The notes below the pieces were generated by a model. That model saw only the letters and a program-made list of their open reading frames with translations, was not told the DNA's origin and did no database searches. Of a stretch of DNA of 64,000 nucleotides, positions 10,890 through 22,475 are shown one piece after another. The position numbers were made by a program, and so were the translations under genes. Position 1 is the stretch's first letter. Each line of letters opens with the position of its first letter. Source of the stretch: Glandiceps talaboti (lineage: Eukaryota > Hemichordata > Enteropneusta > Spengelidae); the NCBI RefSeq assembly GCF_964340395.1, contig NC_135566.1, positions 16,242,501 to 16,306,500 of the forward strand, given 5' to 3'.

Positions 10890-11319
10890 CTGTAAATAAA
10901 AACAGACAGAAATTTCTTGTAAGAATCATATGTTGCTATATGGAGTCATGTTAAACACATAAAGTAAAAGAAAATGTCAAAAAAAAAAGTTTTTTTTTAA
11001 AATTTTGACCTTCTTCTCAAGAGTCATATACCCATGCATTAGTACATCAAACTTGAGATTGATAGGCTGTCCAACTTCTTAGAGAAATTCGGTTGGTTAA
11101 AATAAGTACAAGTGATGACTCAGAATTTTGAACATGATCAAGTCATTATTTTACATTGCTATCATTTACAGTGTGCGTTGACAAATGCCAACAAAGAATG
11201 TTGGGTGAAAAATCTTTTTAAAAAAAAAAAAAATTATTTTGCTGAAACATGGTATAATCAAAGAATTGGGGATGAAAACTTGTTAATATTAAACTTTGTA
11301 AGTAATTTCCACCAATGCT

Positions 11320-11535
11320 GTCTTGATATTGGAGAAATTATATTGTTCATGGTTCCAAGAATCAATAGGACAGTGCAATATAGTTACTTTGGAATGGTAA
11401 ATTGGAAATGAATGTGACGTTTTGATCTGTCTACATGTATACTGCGGACCTTGATCATGAAATGATTTAATTATTAAATTAATGTCTATAGTACGATTCA
11501 TTCATTTCCAATTTACTGTTCCAAAGTAACAATTG
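11320..11535. mobile_element. Foldback element, family C, copy 1
   Basis: Inverted arms at 11382-11414 and 11499-11530 match at about 30 of 32 bases (GTTACTTTGGAATGGTAAAT and its complement). The flanking TATTGTTCATGGTTCCAAGA block recurs in the copy at 48112-48438. No coding capacity. Confidence 0.7.
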
Positions 11536-11716
11536 TACTCACTCCTGTACATGTCTGGATATTGATTTTCTGAACTGGTGTAACAGTTAGGCTCATGTCA
11601 CACAGTGATACGTTGCCTAGTTACAAATTATTATTCAAAACAGACTTTCCTTGAGTCGTACCTCACAATTGAGATTAATAAACTGATGAATGATATAATA
11701 ACATTATATTGCTAGG

Positions 11717-11846
11717 TTTATCAAAAGAAAACCAGTTGTGAAATATCAAAAAATAAAGAGGGCCACACTTATCAAAAGAAAACCAGTTGGATCATGAGAA
11801 ACATGAAAATAAAAAGGGCCAAAAGAAAATACAGAGGGCTATACTT
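11717..11846. repeat. Tandem duplication, unit about 52 bp
   Basis: TTATCAAAAGAAAACCAGTT occurs at about 11718 and 11769, each followed by an AATAAA(G)AGGGCC block. A partial third unit (AAAAGAAAATACAGAGGGC) follows. Confidence 0.8.
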
Positions 11847-12580
11847 AATCACAAGTCCATGCAGTGACGAGGTAATGACAAGCCAATGCATTGATGAGGG
11901 CACACTATGTTTAGTTTAGAGCTAGTCTCTTACAATATGATTCACTTCAACTTACGATTACAACACACCTTGTAATAGTTGCTAAAATCCCAAGACACTT
12001 AAACATTGTCAGAAATTAGTCTATAACACCATTAAATAATGAATCCACTTGTCCGACTTTAGAGCTAAGTATGTAGGTATTACTGCAATCTCATAGATAA
12101 TTGGTAGTCACTAATTGACAATATCTTTAAGTGTTTTCCTTGTAATGAGTCTATGGTTTCAGTATTTGATCTGATTTTGTGGCAGTCCTATAGTGCTCAG
12201 TTTTGAATCATTCTTATGTGAAATGAAGCATAGAGTGATTTGTATGCCAGACAGTGCATTCAGAGGACATGTAGGAGTTGGCTCATTTGTTTTGTCAAGA
12301 TATCAAGCTTTAATGAACACAAAAATACTATAGTATGCATACCACAATTCAGTTGTCATAATTATTCGTGGACCATGACAATGTTCAAATCATACTGGGT
12401 TCTTAATTTTAATTGACATCAGTGGAGATTTTGTACCAGTAAAGCATGAAGATCAATCAATTGATTTTTTTTATATCTGATGATGTATCGCTGCAGGTAT
12501 CTTAGCTAGTCAGAGATAGAGCTCTTCATTTCTTGCCTGCGAATCTTACTTTTATCGAGTAGTCCATCATTTGAGATAAT

Positions 12581-12603
12581 CATAGACCCTTGAGGGGTCT
12601 ATG
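12581..12603. repeat. Small hairpin
   Basis: CATAGACCC and GGGTCTATG flank a five-base loop. No T run follows and there is no obvious function. Confidence 0.7.
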
Positions 12604-12604
12604 A

Positions 12605-13310
12605 GATAACAGTATCATCATGTACCATGTATCACACCATATCATGTATACCTAGTACAAATTGTCACAGGATATCATAAATTCATACCTCACATCAGAT
12701 CGAACTACATGATCACAACACTGAGTTATATCACATACATGACACAACAACACATCACATATTGCACCTTACCACACCACGTACACCACATCATCACATC
12801 TCACCACATATCACACCACATACAAGCGTCACATAACACACAAATACACCATACTACTTTTATAGTGACTTCACCTCAGCATACCTTACGTCATCATGTA
12901 CCACGTCATAAGTACCATAAATCGAATCCTACCGAACCATATAAAACATTACAAATTACATTACATCACTCTATACCACATTAAACACTACACCATGCCT
13001 CCATACAACACCTGCTTCACCATATCAGTCATCACATCATCATGATGTTCACACCATATTGCAGTTACACAGGTCACGCAACTCCATACTACACCATATA
13101 TCATATCTTAACATCACTTCACATCAAAGCAATGTATCATATTATGCTGTCTCACATCTTTTATTTCTTTTCTACATTAATTCACATTTTTGTTTTTCTG
13201 ATACAAAGAAGCAGTATCTCAAAATCCTGTGCATTTAAATCACATCTCATAATTTGTACAAGTTTATGTACATTTACGCTATAATTTCATTACAGGTGTA
13301 GTACTCCTAT
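12605..13310. repeat. G-poor CA/CAT-rich low-complexity tract
   Basis: Irregular repetition of CATCACAT, CACCACAT, ATCACACCA and ACCATA words on the plus strand with very little G, especially 12700-13080. It looks like a decayed trinucleotide/pentanucleotide satellite. The open frames here (His-Thr-Ile-rich) are compositional artefacts. Confidence 0.75.
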
Positions 13311-14824
13311 TAGCAAAGTTATTACTACGCTCTACACGGTTCGTTTTTTAGTTTTTCATCTCTAAATGACAATTTAATCAAATTCGTTTCATTCAACCTG
13401 ACTATCCCATTTCAATGCCTGTCACATTTCATCCAGACATTTTTATTCAAGTTCAAATTTTGCAGTAGATGAAATTTTGTTAGTAGAGAATTCGGACATC
13501 TTTGATTTGTTTTTTCCCTCCATTTCCTTGCTGTATTTATATTGCCTAATCCTATCAAACTCACTGTGCCAATTTATACTCATTACTCTAATCAAGCCTT
13601 CGCATTCAATTATGATTCCCGGTTCAAATACGGCAAATCTTTTGCGATTCCACTGATATTCCGGGCTCTACTTACGGGATTTGATGTGTCACCTTTCCTG
13701 ACTTAAGAATTACATTTACGGACATTCTGAACTTTTCATCATTAGCTAATTGAGGAAATGTATTTTAAGTTGTCAAAAATTGTCTCTTTATGTGATTCTA
13801 ATTTATAATCGGAAGGATTCCACATAATTACAACCTATTTTTTCTGTCATTTTTCATCGATTTTGTTGAGACTTAATCACTTTGAGTATAATCCCTCATA
13901 GTTTTATCACAAACCAGCTGTTATCATTGTGTCCATGTAAACTTCCTCATCATTGGTCAGAAACATTAAATACAAAACATATTTTGATTGGTTGAAAAAC
14001 AGGAGGCCATTCTAGCATTAGAGTTTTTAAGCCAATCATTGATTTCCAGCAACGAATAATTAATTGTCAATAGAACCAAGAAATTCCATTTTATACCAAC
14101 ACGAGTATACAGGCATTTAATCATCTAATGACTGTGGATAACAATTTTGAATAACTTTCCTATTAATAATTTAAATCTACATGGTTGATTTTTCAATCTA
14201 GGCAACTTATGGTAACAAGACTAAAGAAAAGACGGTATGATTTAATAAGTATACAGCGCCCTCTATTGGAAGACAACATGAAGAATTATTTAAATTTTAA
14301 ATAATGTATGAACATTTACACTGACTTGGTGTGAACAAAATTACTCAATATCCTTTTATATGTATTTTAGCTTTTTACATCTTTTGGGGGATATTTTTGT
14401 CAAAAGTTTTTAGAAAAGTGAAAATGTCGATGTGCACTTTGTAGTTGTATCTATGGAGACACTTTGTGAAGTAAGGAAGATCACAAGACTACATGGTTAG
14501 GTTGAACGTGGTCTAACTCATTTTGTTTTATGAACACAAGTGAGAGAGATATGTTGTTACCCATTATTATCATTGACTTGGTATAAGAACATCTACATAA
14601 TTAGGCCCTTAGATGAACAGCCATTGGTTGTAAGAAGTGAAAAGTTGTGTATCATTTCTATGGCAATACATATAAAAGAGTTATCAAGAAGTGCCAAAGG
14701 CATTGAAGCACAACTGTATACTATATTTATGTGAGTACTTTTATGAGGGTTGAAAAATGAAACATCAGATCTAGCTGGGTTAATAGGTAACCGGCACTAT
14801 TTCTTTGCAGAAGACAAAAGTTGC
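13311..14824. other. Non-coding stretch
   Basis: AT-rich, no repeat family or exon recognised. The first few hundred bases remain pyrimidine-rich on the plus strand, continuing the bias of the preceding tract. Confidence 0.5.
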
Positions 14825-15325
14825 TTAGTTGTTGCCATGCACATGGCCATGGTTGCTATGCACATCTGTGTTTATTTCTCAGTGGTCATTCACTGAAATA
14901 CCCATCACTGTTGCTAACCTTTGTAATAGATATTTTCATGTGGTTGTTGCTATGGGTGTGGTCTTTGTTGCTAGCCATATTTGTCTTGACATCAGAAAGC
15001 TCAATCACATGACTAACCATCATAGTTGTTATATTTGCAGTAGACAACCATTTTGCTGTTGCTATGGGTGTGATCTGTGTTACTAGGCAAATTTGTTTGA
15101 ATGTTTATTCACTTGTCTACCCATCACTGCTGTTACATTTGCAGTAGCTAGTCATTTTGTCATTGCAATAAAATATATCATTTGACTAATGCTATGGGTG
15201 CTTTCCATGTTGATATGCATATTTGTGTAAAGTTTTTGAATAAATATTATTTGTTCAGTTGACTACCAATCACAGTATGTGTAATCTTAGAACTACACAC
15301 TGTAATTTGCTGTTGTTATGACATA
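14825..15325. repeat. Diverged tandem repeat, unit about 115-130 bp
   Basis: TGTTGCTATGGGTGTG or near variants recur at about 14945, 15058 and 15190. Each is followed by a GCATATTTGTGT-like block and then CCATCACTGTTGTTA(C/T)ATTTGCAGTAG. About four units, too diverged to set exact borders. Confidence 0.75.
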
Positions 15326-15379
15326 CATGCAATCTTGACTAGAACTACATATCTTCCATGGGCCTTAGGCAAAATATAC

Positions 15380-15760
15380 AAAAAAATAACCTGACTGACC
15401 CTAGTTTAAGCCATCGACCCTAACCATTTAAAACAAAGAGATAAGAAGTTGACCTTCTTGACTTCATGCATGTCTGTTTGCCTTCCCTAGAGATGTCTGT
15501 ACATATTTCATCAAACGTATCACAGAAGGGGGTATTCTGACCAACATTTTGTTTGGCTTTGGGTCAAAACAATATTTTCAAAAATAAAAACAATTAAAAC
15601 ATAAAATCAAATCAAATCCCGACCTACCTACCCTATTCTCTGAGGCCATGTTATCAGAAACACACAAATTATTTTTTGCCTTATCAAAGACCATCTGGTC
15701 AGCCTTGAAATGTTTCTTTGGTCGGTAACAACAAAGCCAAATGTTTATCAGGTCGGTCGT
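15380..15760 (+). mobile_element. Dispersed repeat family D, copy 1
   Basis: Contains GACCCTAGTTTAAGCC, an A-rich AAATAAAA block, and CCGACCTACCTACCCTATT followed by CTGAGGCCATGTTATCAGAA. The same order recurs at 52785-53190, and partly in antisense at 22385 and 44770. CATTTTGTTTGGCTTTGGGT (about 15545) is mirrored by ACAAAGCCAAATGTTTATCA (about 15731), so this copy looks like a foldback. Confidence 0.6.
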
Positions 15761-17394
15761 ACACTAATACAAGAGTAAGATGAAGGAAAAGAGAGGTGTT
15801 GATTATTCAACATAAAACAAAGTAGTAAAAACCTGCCTCAGAATGAAAAGTGCTAAATGTGAAAATGAGTTATCAAGGACATTTATAAAGCACAATTTTT
15901 CTCCATGACACAGAACAGAGTGAGCTATTAAAGTTGGATCACATTAAAAATAGCATGAGTTTGAAAAGGTCAGTGAGAGATGTCCACTATGTTAATAAAA
16001 ATTGACTTTCTAATGAAGATTCTATTATAAGCGTAATAGTCAAATGGCACATAACATATGTCATCGTGGCATATAAATCTTAAAACACAGCTTTACCTAT
16101 AAGTGTTAGTTTAGCACATTAATATCATATGCAGGTATTATACCTAGTGTAGCTAGGACACATTGCTATTGACCACCCGACTGGCCAACTTACATCAGAT
16201 TGATTTTGGAATAGTACTGCTAACTTATACAACTTTGATATTACTTGTAAAGGAAGCTGAACTGAAATGTGAATCTACCACTTTGTGGATTTCCTGCAAG
16301 AGTGTGTGGGAAAGCCTAGCAGGAAATAACATAAAAGTTACCACAACTGTGCAATCTGATTCAAATCTGCTGTAGGGTTGTGGCTTTTTCCCGGAGCAAA
16401 GAAATCGGAAACAAGTGACACTATATGAACAAAATAGTGTTCAAATAAAGCAATGAAGCCATATTTCCTACTTCAGATTTTAATAAGATTGCACAATTGC
16501 TTTGCCTTGACAACTTGAAAATAAGAAATTGTATTTGTAACAGTATAAAGTCTGATGAAATAAAATAAATGTTTTTAATTTTCTTTCTAAATGTCATGTA
16601 GTTAATCACACATATGATATGTAGCTTATATCAAATGCACATGGCACAATGCAGGCTATATCACTTTTACACCCATGAAATGAGAAACTCATCCCAGATT
16701 CAGCAAAATTGAATGATTCATAGAGAACCATTCACTTTATGCAAACTAAACAGAGACACAGATGCTTGAATTTTCCAGATTTTTATCTCGTTTTATTAAG
16801 TTAGCTATCAATTTCTATAGCTGTGTGTATCACAGCATCACCCTGTCCACACCATCTCTGACAATAAAGCCCCTTTTTCTCCTCATTCGGTTTTCATAAT
16901 GACACAATAAAGGGAGTCTATCTACTCCACGACTGTTTGCATAGAATGAAAGCATTAGGTGATGAGTACGGCGTGATGAGAAAGAACGCTCAAGTGCCAT
17001 CAATAGCTACTTGATATTTGAATAACTTTGCCAATGAAACCAAACAGATGAAAGCAGTATTCCTCCAGGTCTGATGACGGAATGAATTTATTCCTTCTCA
17101 GCTTAAGTCTACAGGCTGTCTGTGATCAACAAGCACTAAGAAACATGGTTTGGAGTACATGAATATTTTGCCTATGGCTATAAACAGTGAACCTTTCACT
17201 AAATAGAACATGCATTATATGATTAGATTACAGACCTTATCTAAGATGATAGTGTATTAGCTACTGATATAGAATAATGACTTGATTTCCATTCAAATTA
17301 AGTTAAACCAAGTCTAGGTTTTTGAGTCTAACTTCCTGTTATCATCATTTGTTATAATTTATTCATAAACACACAGGTAAACAAATAGGCAAAA
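15761..17394. other. Non-coding stretch
   Basis: No exon recognised. At 16193-16376, TACATCAGATT and a loose inverse CAATCTGATTCAAATCTGCTG resemble the ends of the element at 46335-46762, but the arms are too short to call. Confidence 0.45.
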
Positions 17395-17712
17395 AACAAA
17401 CAGAAATGTGAACAATTGGGCAGACTTCAAACTTCATTCACTCATTCATTCAAAAACAAACAGGAAAACATAGAGGAACAAACAAACAAACAGAAATGTG
17501 ATCAATTGGGCAGACTTCAAACTTCATTCATTTAGTCATTCATTCATTCAAAAACAAACAGATAGAGGAAAAAAACAAACAGAAATTTGAGCAATTGGGC
17601 AGACTTTAAACTTCATTCATTCATTCATTCATTCATGATTCAAAACAAACTGCCAAACAAATTGATAAACAAAATAAAACAAACAAACAAACAAACAAAC
17701 AAACAAACAGAA
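17395..17712. repeat. Tandem repeat, unit about 90 bp, with ATTC and AAAC microsatellites
   Basis: AACAAACAGAAATGTGANCA, GGGCAGACTTCAAACTTCATT and (CATT)n-CAAAAACAAACAG recur at about 17395, 17485 and 17573; a fourth partial unit ends in (AAAC)n at 17680-17708. Confidence 0.88.
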
Positions 17713-19439
17713 ATGGGAGCAATGGGGCTGTCCAAACTTTCCATGCTTCAACACATGTTGAAAATGTGTGTACTTCTGTATATTAAAACCCTCACACCAA
17801 TTGAACAGAAATTGTTGTAAACTGAACATGAATCATTTCACCAGTGGAGGACAACTAAATGTGACTTTCAAGGTTTGATTTATTTGGTGTCAAAATTAAG
17901 TCAATCTTCTTAATTATCACACCCCAAAACAACAAACATTTTCTTACATAGTCACAGCCGGAGAGAGCACACAACTGGATAAAACATACACAAATACACA
18001 CACTATTGAACCACACTTATCTTCTCGAAGTTTAAAGAATAACTTGCTGGGTATTCTGGTCAATCTTATGTAAGAGAATTTAATCAAAATGGCTTTTCAC
18101 GATCTTAAAAGCAAGATTTAATTGTTCACCACTGATAAAAAGATCTTCAGATCATATTTTTTTTTCAACAGTTGTTGTAGTATTTATAAATCATGCAGAC
18201 ATTGCTGTTAGGATTAACATCATGGCATTTTGACGTTATAAACCTAAAATATCTAATTATTCTCAGTTGCACTTGGTATTTTCTACAAAATCTAACATTT
18301 GATTTTAAAAGCTGATATAATACCAAAAGTCATGGTTTCATTGAAAAGCTCCTTCTATCAACTTTCGTCATACGAGCTGTTTTACCAAATTGACTCCAAT
18401 CTAACCATCTGCAATTTTCCCCCTCATTCAACAAACTGAAAAGATAGCCTTCTCTATGTTCCGTATGCAATTCTGGATCGTACGGAAGGGGACAATGAAA
18501 CGATGTAAACATTTCACACTTGGATAGGTATGTGAAATTGAAAACATTTCAGGAAAGGAATCCATCAGTGTTATAATATTAACGTGAACTCTTTAGCTTT
18601 AAGATGACCACAACAATGGAGCATCTATGTTGGTTTGATGAAACATTTGATTGGAAAAAATATCTCTGAAGTTCCACTCACATTATCCACATCTCAGTGT
18701 CTATATATACAAAGAATACATTTATTTGCCAGTTTTTTTTATAAAACACAATTGTGAATAATAACTTCACTCGGGTGCAATATACAACCAGCATATGATA
18801 GTTGTTCATCATTAAAACATTTGAAGCAGCGGATATTTTCACAGCACTGTTTAGTTGATGAAATGATCTTTCACATTGTTGATGACTCAACACAGTGAGT
18901 GAAAGCATTCGAATACAACCTGCACCATAGCTAATCTACTGATAATGGTAATAAGCTTTATCAAATAGCTTGGAGAATAAATTGAGATTAAAATGCAATT
19001 TCAGCTAATATCAGCATGACCTTTTAATACAATAATTAGTCTACGGTATAACTTTGATAGAATAAATTATATTCCAAGCTGTTTGATAGTAATCAACTAA
19101 TGAATAAATAGTCTCAAAGAATCAATGGTAATGGTTCACTTATGTAACCACTCGCTACTCGAGTTTATAATTAAAGCGGAAACAACAACTGGAGCTTTCA
19201 GGCTTATGCATTTATGGTTAAGCTGATGTTAAATGATAATGCTTAATTTTCATCTTGTTACAAGGAAATAAGTTTAAGAAATGCTTTCCACCATTTACAA
19301 ATGAAGGTATATTAAGTCTAATTTTACATAACTTTTATATCGTCAAAATTCACTTCAAACCATCTTGTAAATATCCATGGGTTGTTCAATTCAAGGTGTA
19401 TAACATTTCCCAAGGGTCTGCACACTTCATATAGTCCCA
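17713..19439. other. Non-coding stretch
   Basis: Mostly unique AT-rich DNA. A minus-strand open frame at 18330-18512 (with HTEHREGYLFSLLNEGENC) has protein-like wording but no strong splice sites or family match; see rejected items. Confidence 0.45.
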
Positions 19440-19533
19440 CCTATATATCCATATGTATATGAGTTCCTATACCTCCATATCAAGTATATTACATACATAC
19501 ATTATAATACTGCACTGACTGTGACTTCAATAG

Positions 19534-19918
19534 TATATATATATATATGGTCTGAAACAATTTCTGGATCAATATATATATATATATATATATATATACG
19601 CTCTGCCACTGCGGTATACAGCACTGTCTTAGCAGATTGATACTCACCGAGTTATATATAAATATATATATATATATATATTATATATTATGTGTAAATG
19701 TGGAGCAGTATAAATAACATAGTATCAAGCAAGATATGCGGGAGCCGTTACAGTGTTTCACGCTGTTGCGATCATCAGACTAACGATATAGTTCGATGAA
19801 GTTCCAATTTCAAAGTTCAAAAATTCCATTATATACATACATACATACATACATACATACATACATACATACCGGTACATGTATAAGCTATACGTAATAC
19901 ATATATCAATATCAATAT

Positions 19919-19988
<70 letters not shown>

Positions 19989-20011
19989 TCTGAAACAATT
20001 TCTGGATCAAT
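19534..20011 (-). mobile_element. AT-flanked insertion with long direct repeats; Penelope-like or retrozyme-like candidate
   Basis: GGTCTGAAACAATTTCTGG plus ATCAAT (25 bp, perfect) occurs at 19549-19573 and again at 19987-20011, each copy preceded by an (AT)n run. Between them lie about 413 bp: (AT)n, a unique block (about 19599-19660), more (AT)n, a block with a hammerhead-like motif on the minus strand (19734-19789), (ATAC)n at 19834-19872 and (AT)n at 19918-19986. Penelope-like elements and retrozymes are known to carry small hammerhead ribozymes and to leave long or variable duplications. No reverse transcriptase or GIY-YIG coding sequence is present, so this would be a non-autonomous or truncated unit. 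Slippage or unequal exchange between AT runs is the alternative. Confidence 0.5.
19733..19791 (-). ncRNA. Candidate type I hammerhead ribozyme with minimal stem III
   Basis: Read on the minus strand, conserved CTGATGA is at 19778-19772. Stem II is CGC/GCG (19770-19768 with 19763-19761) with an AACA loop. GAAA is at 19759-19756. Stem III has two pairs (A19756-T19750, C19755-G19751) around the loop ACT. Cleavage is predicted after the A of GTA (19749). Stem I closes with T19779-A19748 and G19780-C19747; after an internal loop, ATAT (19789-19786) can pair with ATAT (19737-19734). All core nucleotides are present. Weaknesses are a T-T mismatch at the base of stem II (19771/19760) and an imperfect lower stem I, so the copy may be decayed or slow. 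Confidence 0.5.
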
Positions 20012-21168
20012 GATTATGAATTTGCCATTTCATGCTGCAAACGTTACATAATTTTTCAACCACATGAAACTCACAGTAAAGTAATAAAGTATCAATAAGG
20101 TATAGATTTGAATGTGTTTTGGATTGAAAACAGCCAAAATGACTGAGATATCATAAATATCACTATAGGAAATATAACCTTCAAGACAAACAAGTTTCTT
20201 TCCCCATTGTACATTTTTTTGGTATGTGCTGGACACGATGAATATAGCAAACACACACAGCATGAATTCTACATACCATCAATAGAATCACCAGGGGTCG
20301 GAACTGTACACCCCCACAGGAAGTCTGGACAAAAACATTGATAGATCTTGTGTCATATGGCGTATAAAGTGACTTCAGGAATGGTTAGGATATAAACAGG
20401 TGATGGAATTAACACATGATAAAACCAACATCCATTATTGGAGGTCATTTCCTTTCTTTCACTTTAAACTGACCTTTTATATGAATTCAGTTATTTCCTG
20501 GAAATTTAAGTCACTTGCGTTTAATGTTCGTAGAATAGTATCAATACATAAACATGCTACAGACAAATAATATCAGTATGACTGCATATACACAGTAAAT
20601 TCAAGTAATTTTCTTTCCAAAAATTATGATGATGATAAGTTATTCAGGGTTTTCCTTAGATGTTTTTCAAAATTAAGGGGGATCCGAGATCGTTGTGACA
20701 TCTTCTCTAGTTCCTGGTTATAGAGCTGACAGTGGAAACATTTAGGTCCAGATAGCTGTATTTTTATGATGGCAATTTAGGGTGTTCAGAAACTGTAGGA
20801 AAGCTTAGATATAAGTACTCAGGTACTTATATGCAGATTGAGGTGCTTCTATGTTTTTTTACTGTTATTTATCGAGTCAAACACACTACAGTCGAGTCAT
20901 CACCAAGATTTTACTCTAGTAGCTAGACCCTTGGGCAATTCTGCTAGCTTTGAAGTTTGACTGCAGATTGCGTAAACGCCAAGGCCACTATCGAAGATTG
21001 GAGCTGTGTGCCAATGGTACTATCATCCTTGTTATCTATTCGGTATTCTTCTGAGTGCAGATCCAAGGTCTTGTTACATGACTAACCAATACTATGAGAT
21101 TTAGAAACATGGACATTGCATATACATGTATGCTCAAATGGACTCTTGCACAAGAAAATTTAAAACTT
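20012..21168. other. Non-coding stretch
   Basis: No supported exon. 20880-21080 is somewhat less AT-rich and has readable frames on both strands; see rejected items. Confidence 0.45.
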
Positions 21169-21301
21169 AAAAGTGGCAAAAGTTGTCTTTGTCTTTCTGT
21201 ATTTCCCCTCTTTTTTCTTTGTAAGTTTTGTAATGTGAATGTATTTCTTCTTTACTTATGAAGGAAATAAAAACATTTAAAAAAAAAAGTGGCACAAGTT
21301 G
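21169..21301 (+). mobile_element. 5'-truncated LINE-like 3' tail with 17-bp target-site duplication
   Basis: AAAAGTGGCAAAAGTTG (21169-21185) is repeated with one mismatch at 21285-21301. Between them sit 99 bp: a T-rich leader, GTAAGTTTTGTAATGTGAAT, and GGAAATAAAAACATTTAA ending in an A run. That is the layout of a heavily 5'-truncated non-LTR retrotransposon or of a retroposed RNA: polyadenylation signal, A tail, then duplication. Confidence 0.75.
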
Positions 21302-22384
21302 AATTTTGAAGGCTTTTTAAATACTCGGATAGGTTACTAAAAATACTAAAGAGTGTCCTCTTTAAACATAAAATGGGTGAGGACCTGTACTATATTGAAG
21401 AAGTTTTTATATAGAAAAATATTAGAACTGATTTTTATGTCTATAGCCATCAGTTCCAAATGTCATGGTAAATTCTATAGGTATGTAATCCTCCATCGAT
21501 ACTTTACCAGCTTAGTTTCTAAGATTCAATTCTGAGATATGTATGTTCAGATAAAACTCAGCTGTCCTGCATTCCTTGTAATACATACAACGAGTCCGAT
21601 ATGCAGGTGTGCGGGATGTTGTAACTTATATACAATATGCTCATATTTGAAAAATTGATAATCTGATCAAATTGTAATTTCATTCACACTAGTCTAAGGG
21701 ATCCCTTTATCACAAATGGGACTCCTACCTTTGATTGAGTATGAATCGTAGAATTGAATTCATTGCTTAATAGAATGACACGAAAACCAGATGGTACTCT
21801 TTCACTCACACACTTCGATCACAGTTTTCAGGTGTCCTGCATTGTAATACAACCTGAGCCAAAAACTATCACTCTTCTGTTGTAGTCACCTTTTTTTTTC
21901 ACAATTTACTCACGATGTTCGAGTTTCGCACTGCACACTACTATATGAGGTGACAGATGTCTGCCGATAACTCGCAATCACCAAATAGTCATTTATTTCA
22001 CAAAATACTCTATTGCGATGACAAATATTTGGATTTCATATGTTCCTTTGAAAATGATGTGTAACAGGAAATGAAATGATGAGTACAATTCATCACATAT
22101 TGATGATGTGGCTGGAAATGTATGTACTCAAGACTATTATCTTTTAACACATTCCCTAATTGTCAATATCTCATTCTTCAGAACATAGACTGTCGTTTTC
22201 GCTTGCTTAAAAATACTTTTGATGATCAATTATCAGAAAATAGACAGTCTTGCATAATAATAATTTGCTCACACCATACAATACGGAATGAGGGTGTCTA
22301 ACCTTTTTTTAATTTTATGTCTGTTGTAACACCTTCAAAACATTATTGGTATATGATGAGTAGATTAAAATAAGGTGTAAAAAA
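21302..22384. other. Non-coding stretch
   Basis: No exon or repeat assigned. Confidence 0.5.
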
Positions 22385-22475
22385 AAATGTGTGTGGTTCT
22401 GATTACATTCAATTTTAAAATAGGTTGGGTAGATAGATTTTTTATTTTATTTTATTATATTTTTTTTTCATGTGT
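22385..22475 (-). mobile_element. Dispersed repeat family D, antisense fragment
   Basis: The complement reads (A-rich) AAATAAAATAAAAAATCT then ATCTACCCAACCTATTTT, matching the A-rich block and CCTACCTACCCTATT part of the family D copy at 15380. Confidence 0.45.

Larger units (their letters stand above)
10890..12580 (-). other. Presumed LHFPL intron, near end
   Basis: Sequence immediately upstream of the LHFPL acceptor. It contains a T/A homopolymer pair (about 10980-10998), an A run at 11219-11232, a foldback repeat (11320-11535) and a duplicated 52-bp unit (11717-11846). No further LHFPL exon was recognised. Confidence 0.5.

Noticed and set aside
14829-15086. 85-codon plus-strand frame
   Set aside because: Lies across the 115-130 bp tandem repeat and mirrors its unit.
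16193-16376. Second copy of the 46.3 kb MITE (ACATCAGATT / AATCTGATTCAAATCTG)
   Set aside because: Only about 10-20 bp at each end are similar, no duplication flanks it, and the GTGAACTTGGC block is absent.
18330-18538. Minus-strand frame with HTEHREGYLFSLLNEGENC
   Set aside because: Protein-like wording, but only about 70 codons, with no strong acceptor or donor and no family match.
20967-21045. Plus-strand peptide LRKRQGHYRRLELCANGTI, faintly like the start of an FGF core
   Set aside because: The resemblance is limited to a few residues. The following sequence is hydrophobic and hits a stop, no proper donor is present, and the opposite strand is equally open.
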